Source: Chitinophaga niabensis (GTDB taxonomy: Bacteria; Bacteroidota; Bacteroidia; Chitinophagales; Chitinophagaceae). Taken from it: 64,000 nucleotides of DNA. Every line of letters starts with the position of its first letter. Positions within the stretch are counted from its first letter, which is position 1. The notes under the pieces are model-generated. The model saw nothing but the letters and a program-made list of their open reading frames with translations. It was not told the origin of the DNA and did no database searches. The stretch spans positions 3,849,001-3,913,000 of the forward strand of contig NZ_CP154260.1 of assembly GCF_039545795.1 (NCBI RefSeq), given 5' to 3'. Positions 23,291 through 31,395 of the stretch are shown in pieces. The position numbers and the translations under genes were made by a program.

Positions 23291-23577
23291 TGGGTTTACT
23301 TTTGGGTGAAGGGTTTATGATCGTGGAATAAGAAGTATCAGTGGCGGTAACTAAATATAAAATAGTTTCCCGGCCCCGCGGAAGCAGAGCGGCAAAATGA
23401 ATCATTTCGACAAAGTATTGAGACGTTCTGACTACCTAGCCAGTGGGAAGAAGAGGGTTAACTATAATAAAGTGTTTATCATCATTTTTTTTCCTGTACA
23501 CCATTTGTACATTCCCTAACCGCTTTTTATCAGGCGCAGTAAACATTACCGCCGTCCTTAATTTTATACTACCAATA
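23291..23577. other. AT-rich intergenic region
   Basis: It contains the upstream flank of the GH43 gene, including the candidate regulator-binding element at 23393-23437, then an AT-rich stretch (23460-23570) with no gene that I can support. A TACACCATTTG at about 23500 is a loose -7-like match on the + strand but has no partner -33. Confidence 0.4.
23393..23437 (+). promoter_or_regulatory. Candidate regulator site, copy 1 (21-bp repeat period)
   Basis: A 45-bp element starting CAAAATGA. TTTCGAC at 23405-23411 and TTCTGAC at 23426-23432 are direct repeats exactly 21 bp apart, two helical turns, as AraC-type dimers bind. It matches copy 2 (25670-25714) at 36 of 45 positions. It is about 103 bp upstream of the leftward GH43 gene. 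Confidence 0.5.
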
Positions 23578-23608
23578 AAAAAACCTGCGCCACCAGGGAG
23601 GTGACGCA
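23578..23608 (-). terminator. Terminator of the peptide/VKOR operon
   Basis: On the minus strand, CCTGCGTCACC pairs with GGTGGCGCAGG and a run of seven T follows (23584-23578). It ends the transcript of the peptide-like gene and VKOR fusion gene. Confidence 0.7.
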
Positions 23609-23629
23609 GGCTCTTCCTGTTAAATCAAA

Positions 23630-23810
23630 TCATTCAAAGTTACACCAGGTATCCATCATGCAACTGCAAACAGGTCCTGACAATGCGCATTCCGTAAAGT
23701 CAATGTCGGCGATGCAACGGAAATCGCCGCATGAGGCACTAAGTTGGGTTCTGCCACCATTTACAGCGCGGAGGCTGTTTCTGCTGAGGGTTCTGAAAAG
23801 TGTTTTCATA
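23630..23810 (-). pseudogene. Frameshifted gene for a double-glycine-leader, six-Cys peptide
   Basis: The leader frame starts at ATG 23810 (MKTLFRTLSRNSLRAV, then KWWQNPT) and stops after 23 codons at 23739. The next frame, 23630-23761, begins NGGRTQLS and carries six cysteines in CGDFRC, TEC, VCSC and WC. Removing one base of the AAAA run at 23763-23760 would join the two into one 59-residue precursor with an LSRxSLRAVNGG leader of the Bacteroidota double-glycine type. Either the gene is a recent pseudogene or the base is an assembly or sequencing error. It follows the VKOR fusion gene by 72 bp. Confidence 0.6.
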
Positions 23811-23882
23811 CGTGTAAATTGGCTTGTTTAATAACCAATATCGTTAGCGCACATACTGCGCGTATAAATGCGGAGTTACAGG

Positions 23883-25475
23883 TTACAGATCATCCTGCGG
23901 CTGCAAGGCTATTTCGGAAGCCGCAAGAATAGGCACCAGGTGCATGAGGTCTTTCAGTACATAACTCTTCGGCATTCTGCGGCCGTTGATATAGAAAGTA
24001 GGCGTACCCTTGAGGCCGACCTCATTCATCCATTTACGATGCGCCATCAATTGGTCTTTTACATCCAGCGAAGTATTGTATTGCCAGCGCTTTCGCCATT
24101 TGTCCAGATTCATATACCTGAACCAGTCGGATAACATATGCGCCACCTCTTCCGGCGACTGCAAACCACGTGCACACTGGAAGATGGCCGTAACAGCTTC
24201 GGTAATGTTCTCTGCGCGATCTTCCATGCTCAGGAAGCGCACTTTCACAGATAGCTGGTCTTTATAGGTTTCACAGATCTCATCAAGCACCCCATGTGCG
24301 TACTGGCAGGGTCCGCAGAAAGGGTTGCAGGCTACCACTAATTCCAGTGCTGCATTAGGATTACCAAAATGCAGCTCATGCGGCATTGTAGTGGTATCTA
24401 CTTCTTGCATACGTTCCCACTGGGCAATGAAGAGCAGGGGATCGCGTTTCCATTTGAGCAGGTCCTGAGCATGATTATCTTTCTCTGTACTGTCTTTCAA
24501 ATGCGCTTTGATCGGCTGAATGGCAAGGCAAAGCATGGCTTGTACTACGAAAAAATATCCGATGGTAAGGGGCTCAAGCAGGGGAAAAGCAGCGTTAAAA
24601 AAGGCAAAGGCCAGGGCACTTTGCAGGCTGAGCACACCTACGATAACGAGGCAGAGGGCACACCACCTCTTCAACCTGAATTTCTGTATAACCAAGCTCG
24701 CGCCCGCTACAAGAATGAGCGGCATCGCAATCACCATTAGCATGGCCATGAGAGCAGGGTACCAGGCAGCAGCCACAAAAAACACAAACTGCGTCAGGAA
24801 ATAGGAAAGTGCGAGATCGGCTACGGTAATGCTGCCATATACTTTGGCGAGCTTACTCCTGAGTACCGCTTTACAACCTGCCCTCCCGCCAACGGAGTTA
24901 CAGACTTCGTTCACAATACCTATCTGCATACCCAGTTCCGTAGTAATGGTAAATACGCCGAAGGTAAGTCCGGTCAATGCCAGGATGCCCCATGTGAGCA
25001 ATGCCAAACCCGGGTTGAAGTTAAAAGCCGTACCCACAGCCGCCAGTACCAGCAATCCGGCGATGATACCTATGGCGGTAAAAGCATGCTGCCGCTGCAG
25101 CAGTTTCGTATTTTCAGGTACTTTCCAAGCGGCTTTCCCGTCTGCAAATACAACTATGCCGCTCCAGTTATGGCGGAGCTTTTCATCGGATTCGAAGGTG
25201 GCGGGTTTATCTACCTGCATCAGGTAATCGTTGCCTCCCTGGTTTACATGCGCCAGCAGCGGATAATTGAAATCCATGATACTGGATCTGTCACTTTCGG
25301 TGGCACAATATTGCATACCGCCCATATCTAAAAAGTCAGTGAGCGAAACCAGCGAAGGATAATCAGGATGGGTTTGCAACTCTTTGGCAATGAACTGCCT
25401 GTGTGTTTTAATGCCAAGGCTTCGCAGCCAACGTCGTACAATGTCTTCAAAGACAAGTTGATGCTGTTTATTCAT
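23883..25475 (-). CDS. Fusion: C39-like domain, VKOR and thioredoxin, disulfide-forming
   Basis: A 530-residue membrane protein. Residues 1-120 resemble a C39 peptidase fold (HPDYPSLVSLTDFL, then FNYPLLAHVNQGGNDYL) but the catalytic Cys and His are missing. Residues 130-330 form a VKOR-type four-helix unit with CNSVGGRAGC and the active CALC. The C-terminal thioredoxin domain has FCGPC and GTPTFYING (cis-Pro). VKOR and thioredoxin parts together would insert disulfides. It is cotranscribed with the six-Cys peptide gene, so that peptide is the likely substrate. Related fusions occur beside peptide precursors in Bacteroidota. Confidence 0.85.
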   Translation of the reverse strand: MNKQHQLVFEDIVRRWLRSLGIKTHRQFIAKELQTHPDYPSLVSLTDFLDMGGMQYCATESDRSSIMDFNYPLLAHVNQGGNDYLMQVDKPATFESDEKLRHNWSGIVVFADGKAAWKVPENTKLLQRQHAFTAIGIIAGLLVLAAVGTAFNFNPGLALLTWGILALTGLTFGVFTITTELGMQIGIVNEVCNSVGGRAGCKAVLRSKLAKVYGSITVADLALSYFLTQFVFFVAAAWYPALMAMLMVIAMPLILVAGASLVIQKFRLKRWCALCLVIVGVLSLQSALAFAFFNAAFPLLEPLTIGYFFVVQAMLCLAIQPIKAHLKDSTEKDNHAQDLLKWKRDPLLFIAQWERMQEVDTTTMPHELHFGNPNAALELVVACNPFCGPCQYAHGVLDEICETYKDQLSVKVRFLSMEDRAENITEAVTAIFQCARGLQSPEEVAHMLSDWFRYMNLDKWRKRWQYNTSLDVKDQLMAHRKWMNEVGLKGTPTFYINGRRMPKSYVLKDLMHLVPILAASEIALQPQDDL

Positions 25476-25584
25476 AAAGTGGAATTTGTAAAGGCCCCGC
25501 TCGCCTGCGGCAGCAATTAATATTTGTGAATCCTCTGGGTTTCCTGTATGTGTATATTTTACGTTTGTTCAAATTAAGAAACGC

Positions 25585-25605
25585 CACTGCAATAATATTG
25601 CAGTG
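25585..25605. promoter_or_regulatory. Palindrome upstream of the VKOR/peptide operon
   Basis: A perfect 10-bp inverted repeat, CACTGCAATA and TATTGCAGTG, around a single A. It lies about 110-130 bp upstream of the VKOR fusion start and may be an operator for a dimeric repressor. A short T run on the minus strand is on the wrong side for a terminator of that operon. Confidence 0.4.
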
Positions 25606-25669
25606 AAAAAAGGCCAATTTGTGCTTAACACTCCTGTCGCTCCAAGCCAAATACATGATGAAAAACCCT

Positions 25670-25714
25670 CAAAATGACGCAATTTGACCAGATATTGAAA
25701 CGTTTTGACTACCT
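25670..25714 (+). promoter_or_regulatory. Candidate regulator site, copy 2 (21-bp repeat period)
   Basis: A 45-bp element starting CAAAATGA; TTTGAC at 25683-25688 and 25704-25709 are direct repeats 21 bp apart, and GACTACCT ends it. It matches copy 1 at 36 of 45 positions. It lies 63 bp upstream of the DUF4965 gene, the first gene of the glycan locus. Confidence 0.5.
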
Positions 25715-25776
25715 CCCTAAGCCCTTTTTTTAAGAAATTCGCCCTTCGTCTCGTAATCATTAAAAACTGAACAAAA

Positions 25777-28257
25777 ATGTTGGTCCATCGGCAATTCAGA
25801 ATGGCTGTTATCCTTGTGTGTGGTTTCCTTCAGTCTGTAACCAGCTTCGCGCAGGAACAAAAAGCGCCCAGCTACCCGCTTATAACGCATACTCCCTATT
25901 TTAGTATCTGGAGCAATACAGATCAACTGAACGGATCTGTTACAAAACACTGGACAGGGGCAGATCATTCCCTGCTCGGCATTATTAAAGTAGATGATGC
26001 CTACTACCGTTTCCTCGGAAAAGAAACCGATGAGTTTACCACAGTGCTCCCAACAGCAGATGAAACGCCGTACCAGGTAGCGTATACATTCAGTAAACCG
26101 GAACAAGGCTGGAACGAACCGGCATTCAATGATGCAGCCTGGAAAACCGGCGAAGCACCTTTTTCAGATGACAGAAAAAAAGCAAAAACTTACTGGAACA
26201 CGGATGATCTCTGGGTAAGAAGAACCTTTACGCTGAATAACCAGGTAAATTTTGACAAGCTCTTCCTGAGGATCAATCATGATGACAATATCGATATCTA
26301 CCTGAATGGTAAAGCAATCTATCATAAACAAGGCTGGGTAAATAATTATACTTTCCTGGACCTGCAGGAACAACTGAAAGCTAACCTGAAAGCAGGTAAG
26401 AACGTACTCGCATTTCATGTACGCAATACTGCCGGCGGCCGCTTCCTGGATGCTGGTATTGTAAGAAAGATAGAAACGGCAGACAGCAAATTGATCAGGG
26501 TAGCAGCGCAAAAGGATGTTGACATAAAAGCCATGGCAACAAAATATCTTTTCAGCTGCGGAAAGGCAGACCTTGAACTGACCTTCACATCTCCTTTGCT
26601 GATAAAAGACCTTGACCTGTTAGCCACTCCCATATCTTATGTGAGCTACAAAGTAAAGTCCAACGATGGTAATAAACACCAGGTATCCGTTTTCTTAAGC
26701 GCAAGCACCGATATCGCAACCGATCAGCCTACGCAACAGGTAACTGCAAAAGCCACTGCCACAGGCGGTGTAAAACTGCTGCAGGCAGGAACTGTTGAAC
26801 AGCCTGTATTGATGAAACAGGGTGACGACCGCCGTATAGACTGGGGCTATTTTTATATAGGTGCATCAAAAGACTATTCCCAGCAATATATTTCTGCTGA
26901 TGAGAAAACCGGTATCAGCCAGTTCTTACAGGGCAGGTACCAGGGCACTACGGAGAAAACAGGAAAACGTTTAAACCTCAACACCGTTGTTTCCTTTGGC
27001 CAGGTAGGCGTTCAGCCCATAGAAAAGTTTATGCTGCTGGGATACGATGAAGTGTATGCTATTCAATATTTCGGCACAAACCTGCGCCCCTGGTGGAATA
27101 AAAACGGTAACCGGCAATTCAGCACTTTAATGAATACAGCGGCTGCGAATTATAACGCCGTTATCAAAAAAGTAAAACAATTCGAGGATACGATCTATAC
27201 TGATGCTTTTAAAGCCGGAGGCGAAGCTTATGCAAAACTATGCGAACTGGTTTACCGCCAGAGTATTGCTGCTCATGGATTAGTAGAAAGCCCTCAGAAA
27301 GAACTGTTATTCTTGTCCAAAGAAAACTTCAGTAATGGCTGCATTGCAACGGTAGACCTCACCTACCCTTCCGCTCCTTTATACCTGGCTTACAATCCGG
27401 AACTGGAAAAGGGTATGATGAACGGCATCTTCTATTACAGTGAAAGTGGTAAATGGACCAAACCTTTTGCTGCTCACGACCTGGGTACTTATCCGCTTGC
27501 AAACGGCCAGGTATATGGTGAAGATATGCCGGTGGAAGAAGCTGGCAATATGGTGATCCTCACAGCAGCTATCGCAAAGGTAGAAGGCGGGGCAGATTAT
27601 GCAAAGAAACACTGGCCTGTATTGACAACCTGGGCCAAATACCTGGATAAAGAAGGTTTTGATCCCGCCAACCAGCTTTGCACAGATGATTTTGCCGGCC
27701 ACCTGGCAAGGAACGTAAACCTTTCCGCCAAAGCCATCATGGCATTACGCAGTTATGCTTTTCTGGCCGATAAGCTCGGGCATAAAGCAGATGCGCAATA
27801 CTACCTCGGCCGCAGCCAGGAAATGATGCAGAACTGGATAAAGATGTCTGGCGATGGAGACCACTTCAGCTTAACTTTCGACAAGAAAAATACCTGGAGC
27901 CAGAAATACAACCTGGTATGGGATAAAGTGCTGGATTTCCATCTCTTCCCTGAAAGTGTATTTGAAAAAGAAATAAGCTATTACCTCACTAAACAACTGA
28001 CTTATGGCCTCCCGCTGGATTCACGTAAAACCTATACCAAATCCGACTGGATCATATGGACGGCTGTAATGACAAAAGACAATACGGAGTTTGAAAAATT
28101 CATTCTTCCCTTGCGGAAATATGCAGCAGAAACAAGCAGCAGAGTACCTATCAGCGACTGGCATGAAACAACCAACGGCAAACAGGTGGGCTTCCAGGCA
28201 AGAAGTGTGGTAGGCGGTTATTTCATGAAGGTATTAAGTGATAAACTAAATAAATAA
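25777..28257 (+). CDS. Secreted DUF5127/DUF4965 (glutaminase-like) protein
   Basis: An 826-residue exported protein; the signal is MAVILVCGFLQSVTSFAQ if the ATG at 25801 is the start, or begins at 25777 with MLVHRQFR. The length and features (WNTDDLWVRRTF and INHDDNIDIYLNGKAIYHK in the N-terminal beta part, then GAPLYLAYNPEL-like and SDWHETTNGKQVGFQARSVV segments) match the DUF5127-DUF4965-DUF1793 family, named glutaminase in databases, though bacterial members sit in glycan loci and may act on glycans. It is the first gene after the regulator site and is 19 bp from the GH92 gene. The true activity is uncertain. Confidence 0.75.
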   Translation: MLVHRQFRMAVILVCGFLQSVTSFAQEQKAPSYPLITHTPYFSIWSNTDQLNGSVTKHWTGADHSLLGIIKVDDAYYRFLGKETDEFTTVLPTADETPYQVAYTFSKPEQGWNEPAFNDAAWKTGEAPFSDDRKKAKTYWNTDDLWVRRTFTLNNQVNFDKLFLRINHDDNIDIYLNGKAIYHKQGWVNNYTFLDLQEQLKANLKAGKNVLAFHVRNTAGGRFLDAGIVRKIETADSKLIRVAAQKDVDIKAMATKYLFSCGKADLELTFTSPLLIKDLDLLATPISYVSYKVKSNDGNKHQVSVFLSASTDIATDQPTQQVTAKATATGGVKLLQAGTVEQPVLMKQGDDRRIDWGYFYIGASKDYSQQYISADEKTGISQFLQGRYQGTTEKTGKRLNLNTVVSFGQVGVQPIEKFMLLGYDEVYAIQYFGTNLRPWWNKNGNRQFSTLMNTAAANYNAVIKKVKQFEDTIYTDAFKAGGEAYAKLCELVYRQSIAAHGLVESPQKELLFLSKENFSNGCIATVDLTYPSAPLYLAYNPELEKGMMNGIFYYSESGKWTKPFAAHDLGTYPLANGQVYGEDMPVEEAGNMVILTAAIAKVEGGADYAKKHWPVLTTWAKYLDKEGFDPANQLCTDDFAGHLARNVNLSAKAIMALRSYAFLADKLGHKADAQYYLGRSQEMMQNWIKMSGDGDHFSLTFDKKNTWSQKYNLVWDKVLDFHLFPESVFEKEISYYLTKQLTYGLPLDSRKTYTKSDWIIWTAVMTKDNTEFEKFILPLRKYAAETSSRVPISDWHETTNGKQVGFQARSVVGGYFMKVLSDKLNK

Positions 28258-28276
28258 TGGCTTATATTAGTTTGCC

Positions 28277-30544
28277 ATGCAGAAACTACTTTTAGCTTTA
28301 ACTATCCAGCTTGCCGCTACCGGAAGTGCCCTATGCCAGCAAACTGCACTTGCAGATTATGTAAATACGTTGCAGGGAACAAATTCCAAACATGAATTAA
28401 CCAGGGGCAATACCTATCCAACCACTGCCCTTCCTTTTGGTATGCATACCTGGACGCCGCAGACAGGCAACAACGGAGATGGATGGAAATACCAGTATCA
28501 CAGAAAAAGCATCCGGGGCTTTCAGCAGGCACACCAATGCAGCTCCTGGTCCAATGACTATGCGGTGTTTTCGCTGTTTCCTGTTATGGATAGCCTTATA
28601 GTAAATGAAGATAAAAGAGCCGCTGATTTTGAACATACAAATGAAGTAGCGAAGCCATACTATTACAGTGTAACACTTAACAATAAGATCAACACGGAAA
28701 TGGCGCCCACAGAGCGGGGCGCTCATCTTCGGTTTTCTTTTCCCAAAGGGCATAAAGGAAACATTATCCTCGATGGTTATACCGGCCTGAGTGGCGTTAA
28801 GATCCACCCTGCAGAAAAAATGGTTACCGGCTTTGTAAATAATGGCAGAGGATTTAAGAGAGGATGGAAAAGTTTTTTTGTCATAGTATTTGATACGCCC
28901 TTTGCAGCTTATGGCACCTGGGAAAATACAACAGGCGCCATTCAACAGGGCAATCTGCAGGCTGAAGGCAAAGGAACAGGTGTATACCTGCAGTTCAAAG
29001 AAGGAGCTACCATACAGGTTAAAACCGCTTCCTCTTATATCAGTGAAGAACAGGCAAAACTCAACCTTTCCAGGGAACTGGGCAACCATAAAACACTGGA
29101 GCAAACAAAGGCCGCAGCAAAGAAGATCTGGAACGAACATTTATCACGGATCATAGTAGAAGGTGGTACGGAAGAAGATAAAGCAACTTTCTACTCCTGC
29201 TTTTTCAGAGCCAGCTTATTCTCAAGAAAATTCTATGAGCTGGATAAAAACGGAAAGCCTTATTACTTCAGCCCCTATGACGGCACAGTACATGAAGGTT
29301 ATATGTTCACCGATACCGGCTTCTGGGACACCTTCAGGGCACAGTTCCCATTGAATGCATTGCTCCACCCGCAAATGCACGGGCGGTACATGCAGGCACT
29401 GCTTAAAGCAAATGAGCAATGCGGCTGGCTGCCTTCCTGGTCCTTCCCTAATGAACAGGGCAGTATGATCGGCAACCATGCCATATCACTGCTGGCCGAT
29501 GCATGGGCAAAAGACATACGCACTTTTGATCCGGCTGCCGCCCTGGAAGCTTATTATCATGAAGCCAACAACAAAGGTCCCTGGGGTCCCGCAAACGGCA
29601 GAGATGGTTACAAAGAATATAATCAGTTAGGTTATGTGCCTTACCCTAAATACAGGGAGGCCACTGCCAAAACACTGGAATACGCCTACGATGATTTCTG
29701 CGCCTATGCACTGGCTACAGATGCAAAACAGGAAAAATACAAACAGGGCTTTGCGCAAAAGATGTTTAACTACCGCCATGTTTATGACAGCACTACGGGC
29801 TTTATGCGGGGCAAAGATGAAAATGGGAAATGGCTGAAGGATTTTGACCCTATAGAATGGGGAGGCCCTTATACAGAAGGTAATGCCTGGCATTGGTTAT
29901 GGTCTGTGTTCCATGATATCAGCGGACTGAAAAAAATGCTTGGCGGAGATGAAGCTTTCTGTGCAAAACTGGATGCCGTATTTACAGAACCGAACAAAGT
30001 AAAAGTGGGTACTTACGGTGGTATGATACATGAAATGACGGAGATGGTGATGGCCAATATGGGACAATATGCACATGGCAATCAGCCTATCCAGCATATG
30101 GTATATCTCTACAACTATGGAGGCCAGCCATGGAAAACACAGTTTCATGTACGGGAGGTGATGAAAAGATTATACAATGCATCTGAAGACGGATACCCCG
30201 GTGATGAAGACCAGGGGCAAACCTCCTCCTGGTATGTGCTGAGCGCCCTTGGATTCTATAGCGTATGTCCCGGGACCAACCAGTATGTACTCGGAAGCCC
30301 GGTGTTTAACAAAACAACAATCAAACTGGAAAACGGAAAGAAATTCATCATCACCGCAAATGGCAATTCAGCTGAAAATGTATACACCCATCGTGCCATG
30401 CTGAATGGCAAACCCTATTCCAAAACATTTATCACTTACCAGGACATTAACGCAGGCGGTACCCTTTCTTTTGACATGAAAAGTACAGCTGATCAGCAAA
30501 GAAAGCTGCAACCTGAAGACCTTCCCTATTCGGTATCAAGGTGA
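28277..30544 (+). CDS. GH92 alpha-mannosidase
   Basis: A 755-residue exported protein; signal peptide MQKLLLALTIQLAATGSALCQ. Family motifs run in order: RGNTYPTTALPFGMHTWTP, GFQQAHQCSSWSNDY, GWLPSWSFPNEQGSM with GNHAIS, GGPYTEGNAWHW, and GDEDQGQTSSWYVLSALGFY close to the C terminus, the calcium-binding and catalytic parts of GH92. It removes alpha-linked mannose, mostly alpha-1,2, from glycoprotein or yeast glycans. Cotranscribed with the DUF4965 gene (19 bp gap). With the SusCD set it points to mannose-containing glycans as one substrate of this locus. Confidence 0.9.
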   Translation: MQKLLLALTIQLAATGSALCQQTALADYVNTLQGTNSKHELTRGNTYPTTALPFGMHTWTPQTGNNGDGWKYQYHRKSIRGFQQAHQCSSWSNDYAVFSLFPVMDSLIVNEDKRAADFEHTNEVAKPYYYSVTLNNKINTEMAPTERGAHLRFSFPKGHKGNIILDGYTGLSGVKIHPAEKMVTGFVNNGRGFKRGWKSFFVIVFDTPFAAYGTWENTTGAIQQGNLQAEGKGTGVYLQFKEGATIQVKTASSYISEEQAKLNLSRELGNHKTLEQTKAAAKKIWNEHLSRIIVEGGTEEDKATFYSCFFRASLFSRKFYELDKNGKPYYFSPYDGTVHEGYMFTDTGFWDTFRAQFPLNALLHPQMHGRYMQALLKANEQCGWLPSWSFPNEQGSMIGNHAISLLADAWAKDIRTFDPAAALEAYYHEANNKGPWGPANGRDGYKEYNQLGYVPYPKYREATAKTLEYAYDDFCAYALATDAKQEKYKQGFAQKMFNYRHVYDSTTGFMRGKDENGKWLKDFDPIEWGGPYTEGNAWHWLWSVFHDISGLKKMLGGDEAFCAKLDAVFTEPNKVKVGTYGGMIHEMTEMVMANMGQYAHGNQPIQHMVYLYNYGGQPWKTQFHVREVMKRLYNASEDGYPGDEDQGQTSSWYVLSALGFYSVCPGTNQYVLGSPVFNKTTIKLENGKKFIITANGNSAENVYTHRAMLNGKPYSKTFITYQDINAGGTLSFDMKSTADQQRKLQPEDLPYSVSR

Positions 30545-30591
30545 TAGATGATAGAGTTGCCGGGATGTATTTTATTCTTTAAATTGTATCC

Positions 30592-31395
30592 ATGGAAGGG
30601 ATCAGCCAAATTCTCAAGAATGCCAAACCCGGCATCCTCATCGTTGATGATAACGATGATATTCTCGAATACCTGTCCCACGACATGGAAAAGAGTTATC
30701 AGATCTTTACCGCCAAAGATGGCGATAAGGCTTTTTCTATCCTGCAACATGAGATGATCCAGTTAGTGGTCAGTGATGTGATGATGCCTAAGCTGGACGG
30801 CTTCGGATTATGTGAGAAGATCAAACTTACCTTAGAACTCAGCCATATACCCGTTATTCTGCTAACAGCAAAAAACACCTTGCAGGCCCGGATACAGGGA
30901 TTAAAAGCAGGAGCCGATGCCTATATAGAAAAACCTTTTTCCTTAGATCATTTATATGCCCAGATAGAAAATCTGCTGGCCAGCAGGTTAAAGCTGAAAC
31001 AATGTTATGCCCAACTGCCGCATGTACATATCAACAGTATTGCACACACGCAAATGGATGAAGCATTCCTGGAGCGGCTGGTGAACACCATCCTTACACA
31101 CCTGGATGAAACACAACTGGATGTAGAGCGGCTGAGCGTACTCATGAACATGAGTAAACCCACGCTTTACCGGAAGATAAAATCTATATCCGATCTGTCC
31201 CCCCACGATATCATCAACCTCACCCGTTTAAAGAAGGCAGCTGACCTCATCCATTCCGGCAACCATAGGGTAAATGAACTGGCGGAAGAAGCGGGTTATA
31301 ATTCCGCAGGGCAGTTCAGGAGGAATTTTTACAAGTATTTCAAAATGTCTCCCTCAGAATATATTGATAAAGCTTATCAAAAGTCCTCCCTGTAA
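30592..31395 (+). CDS. Response regulator, receiver plus AraC-type HTH
   Basis: A 267-residue protein. The receiver domain at 12-135 has ILIVDDNDDIL (acidic pocket), SDVMMPKLDG with the phospho-Asp, LLTAKNT (Thr switch) and EKPF (Lys). The C-terminal half has two AraC HTH units (LSVLMNMSKPTLYRKIKSIS; VNELAEEAGYNSAGQFRRNF). It is the receiver-plus-HTH tail of a hybrid two-component system, here a separate gene. Its 3' end overlaps the kinase gene by 19 bp on the other strand. The 21-bp-period elements at 23.4 and 25.7 kb suit this type of regulator. Confidence 0.9.
   Translation: MEGISQILKNAKPGILIVDDNDDILEYLSHDMEKSYQIFTAKDGDKAFSILQHEMIQLVVSDVMMPKLDGFGLCEKIKLTLELSHIPVILLTAKNTLQARIQGLKAGADAYIEKPFSLDHLYAQIENLLASRLKLKQCYAQLPHVHINSIAHTQMDEAFLERLVNTILTHLDETQLDVERLSVLMNMSKPTLYRKIKSISDLSPHDIINLTRLKKAADLIHSGNHRVNELAEEAGYNSAGQFRRNFYKYFKMSPSEYIDKAYQKSSL

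Larger units (their letters stand above)
25476..25776. other. Divergent intergenic region
   Basis: About 300 bp between the leftward VKOR gene and the rightward DUF4965 gene. It holds a 21-bp palindrome at 25585-25605 and the second copy of the 45-bp regulator element at 25670-25714. I see no gene in it. Confidence 0.5.

Noticed and set aside
23640..23808. Alternative 34-residue frame starting MVAEPNLVPH
   Set aside because: It is in the third frame of the peptide gene, has one cysteine and no leader features. The leader and core in the other two frames are much more peptide-like.
28397..29140. A 247-residue leftward frame opposite the GH92 gene
   Set aside because: It lies inside a well-supported GH92 frame, has no family motif, and is Cys/Phe-rich as shadow frames often are.
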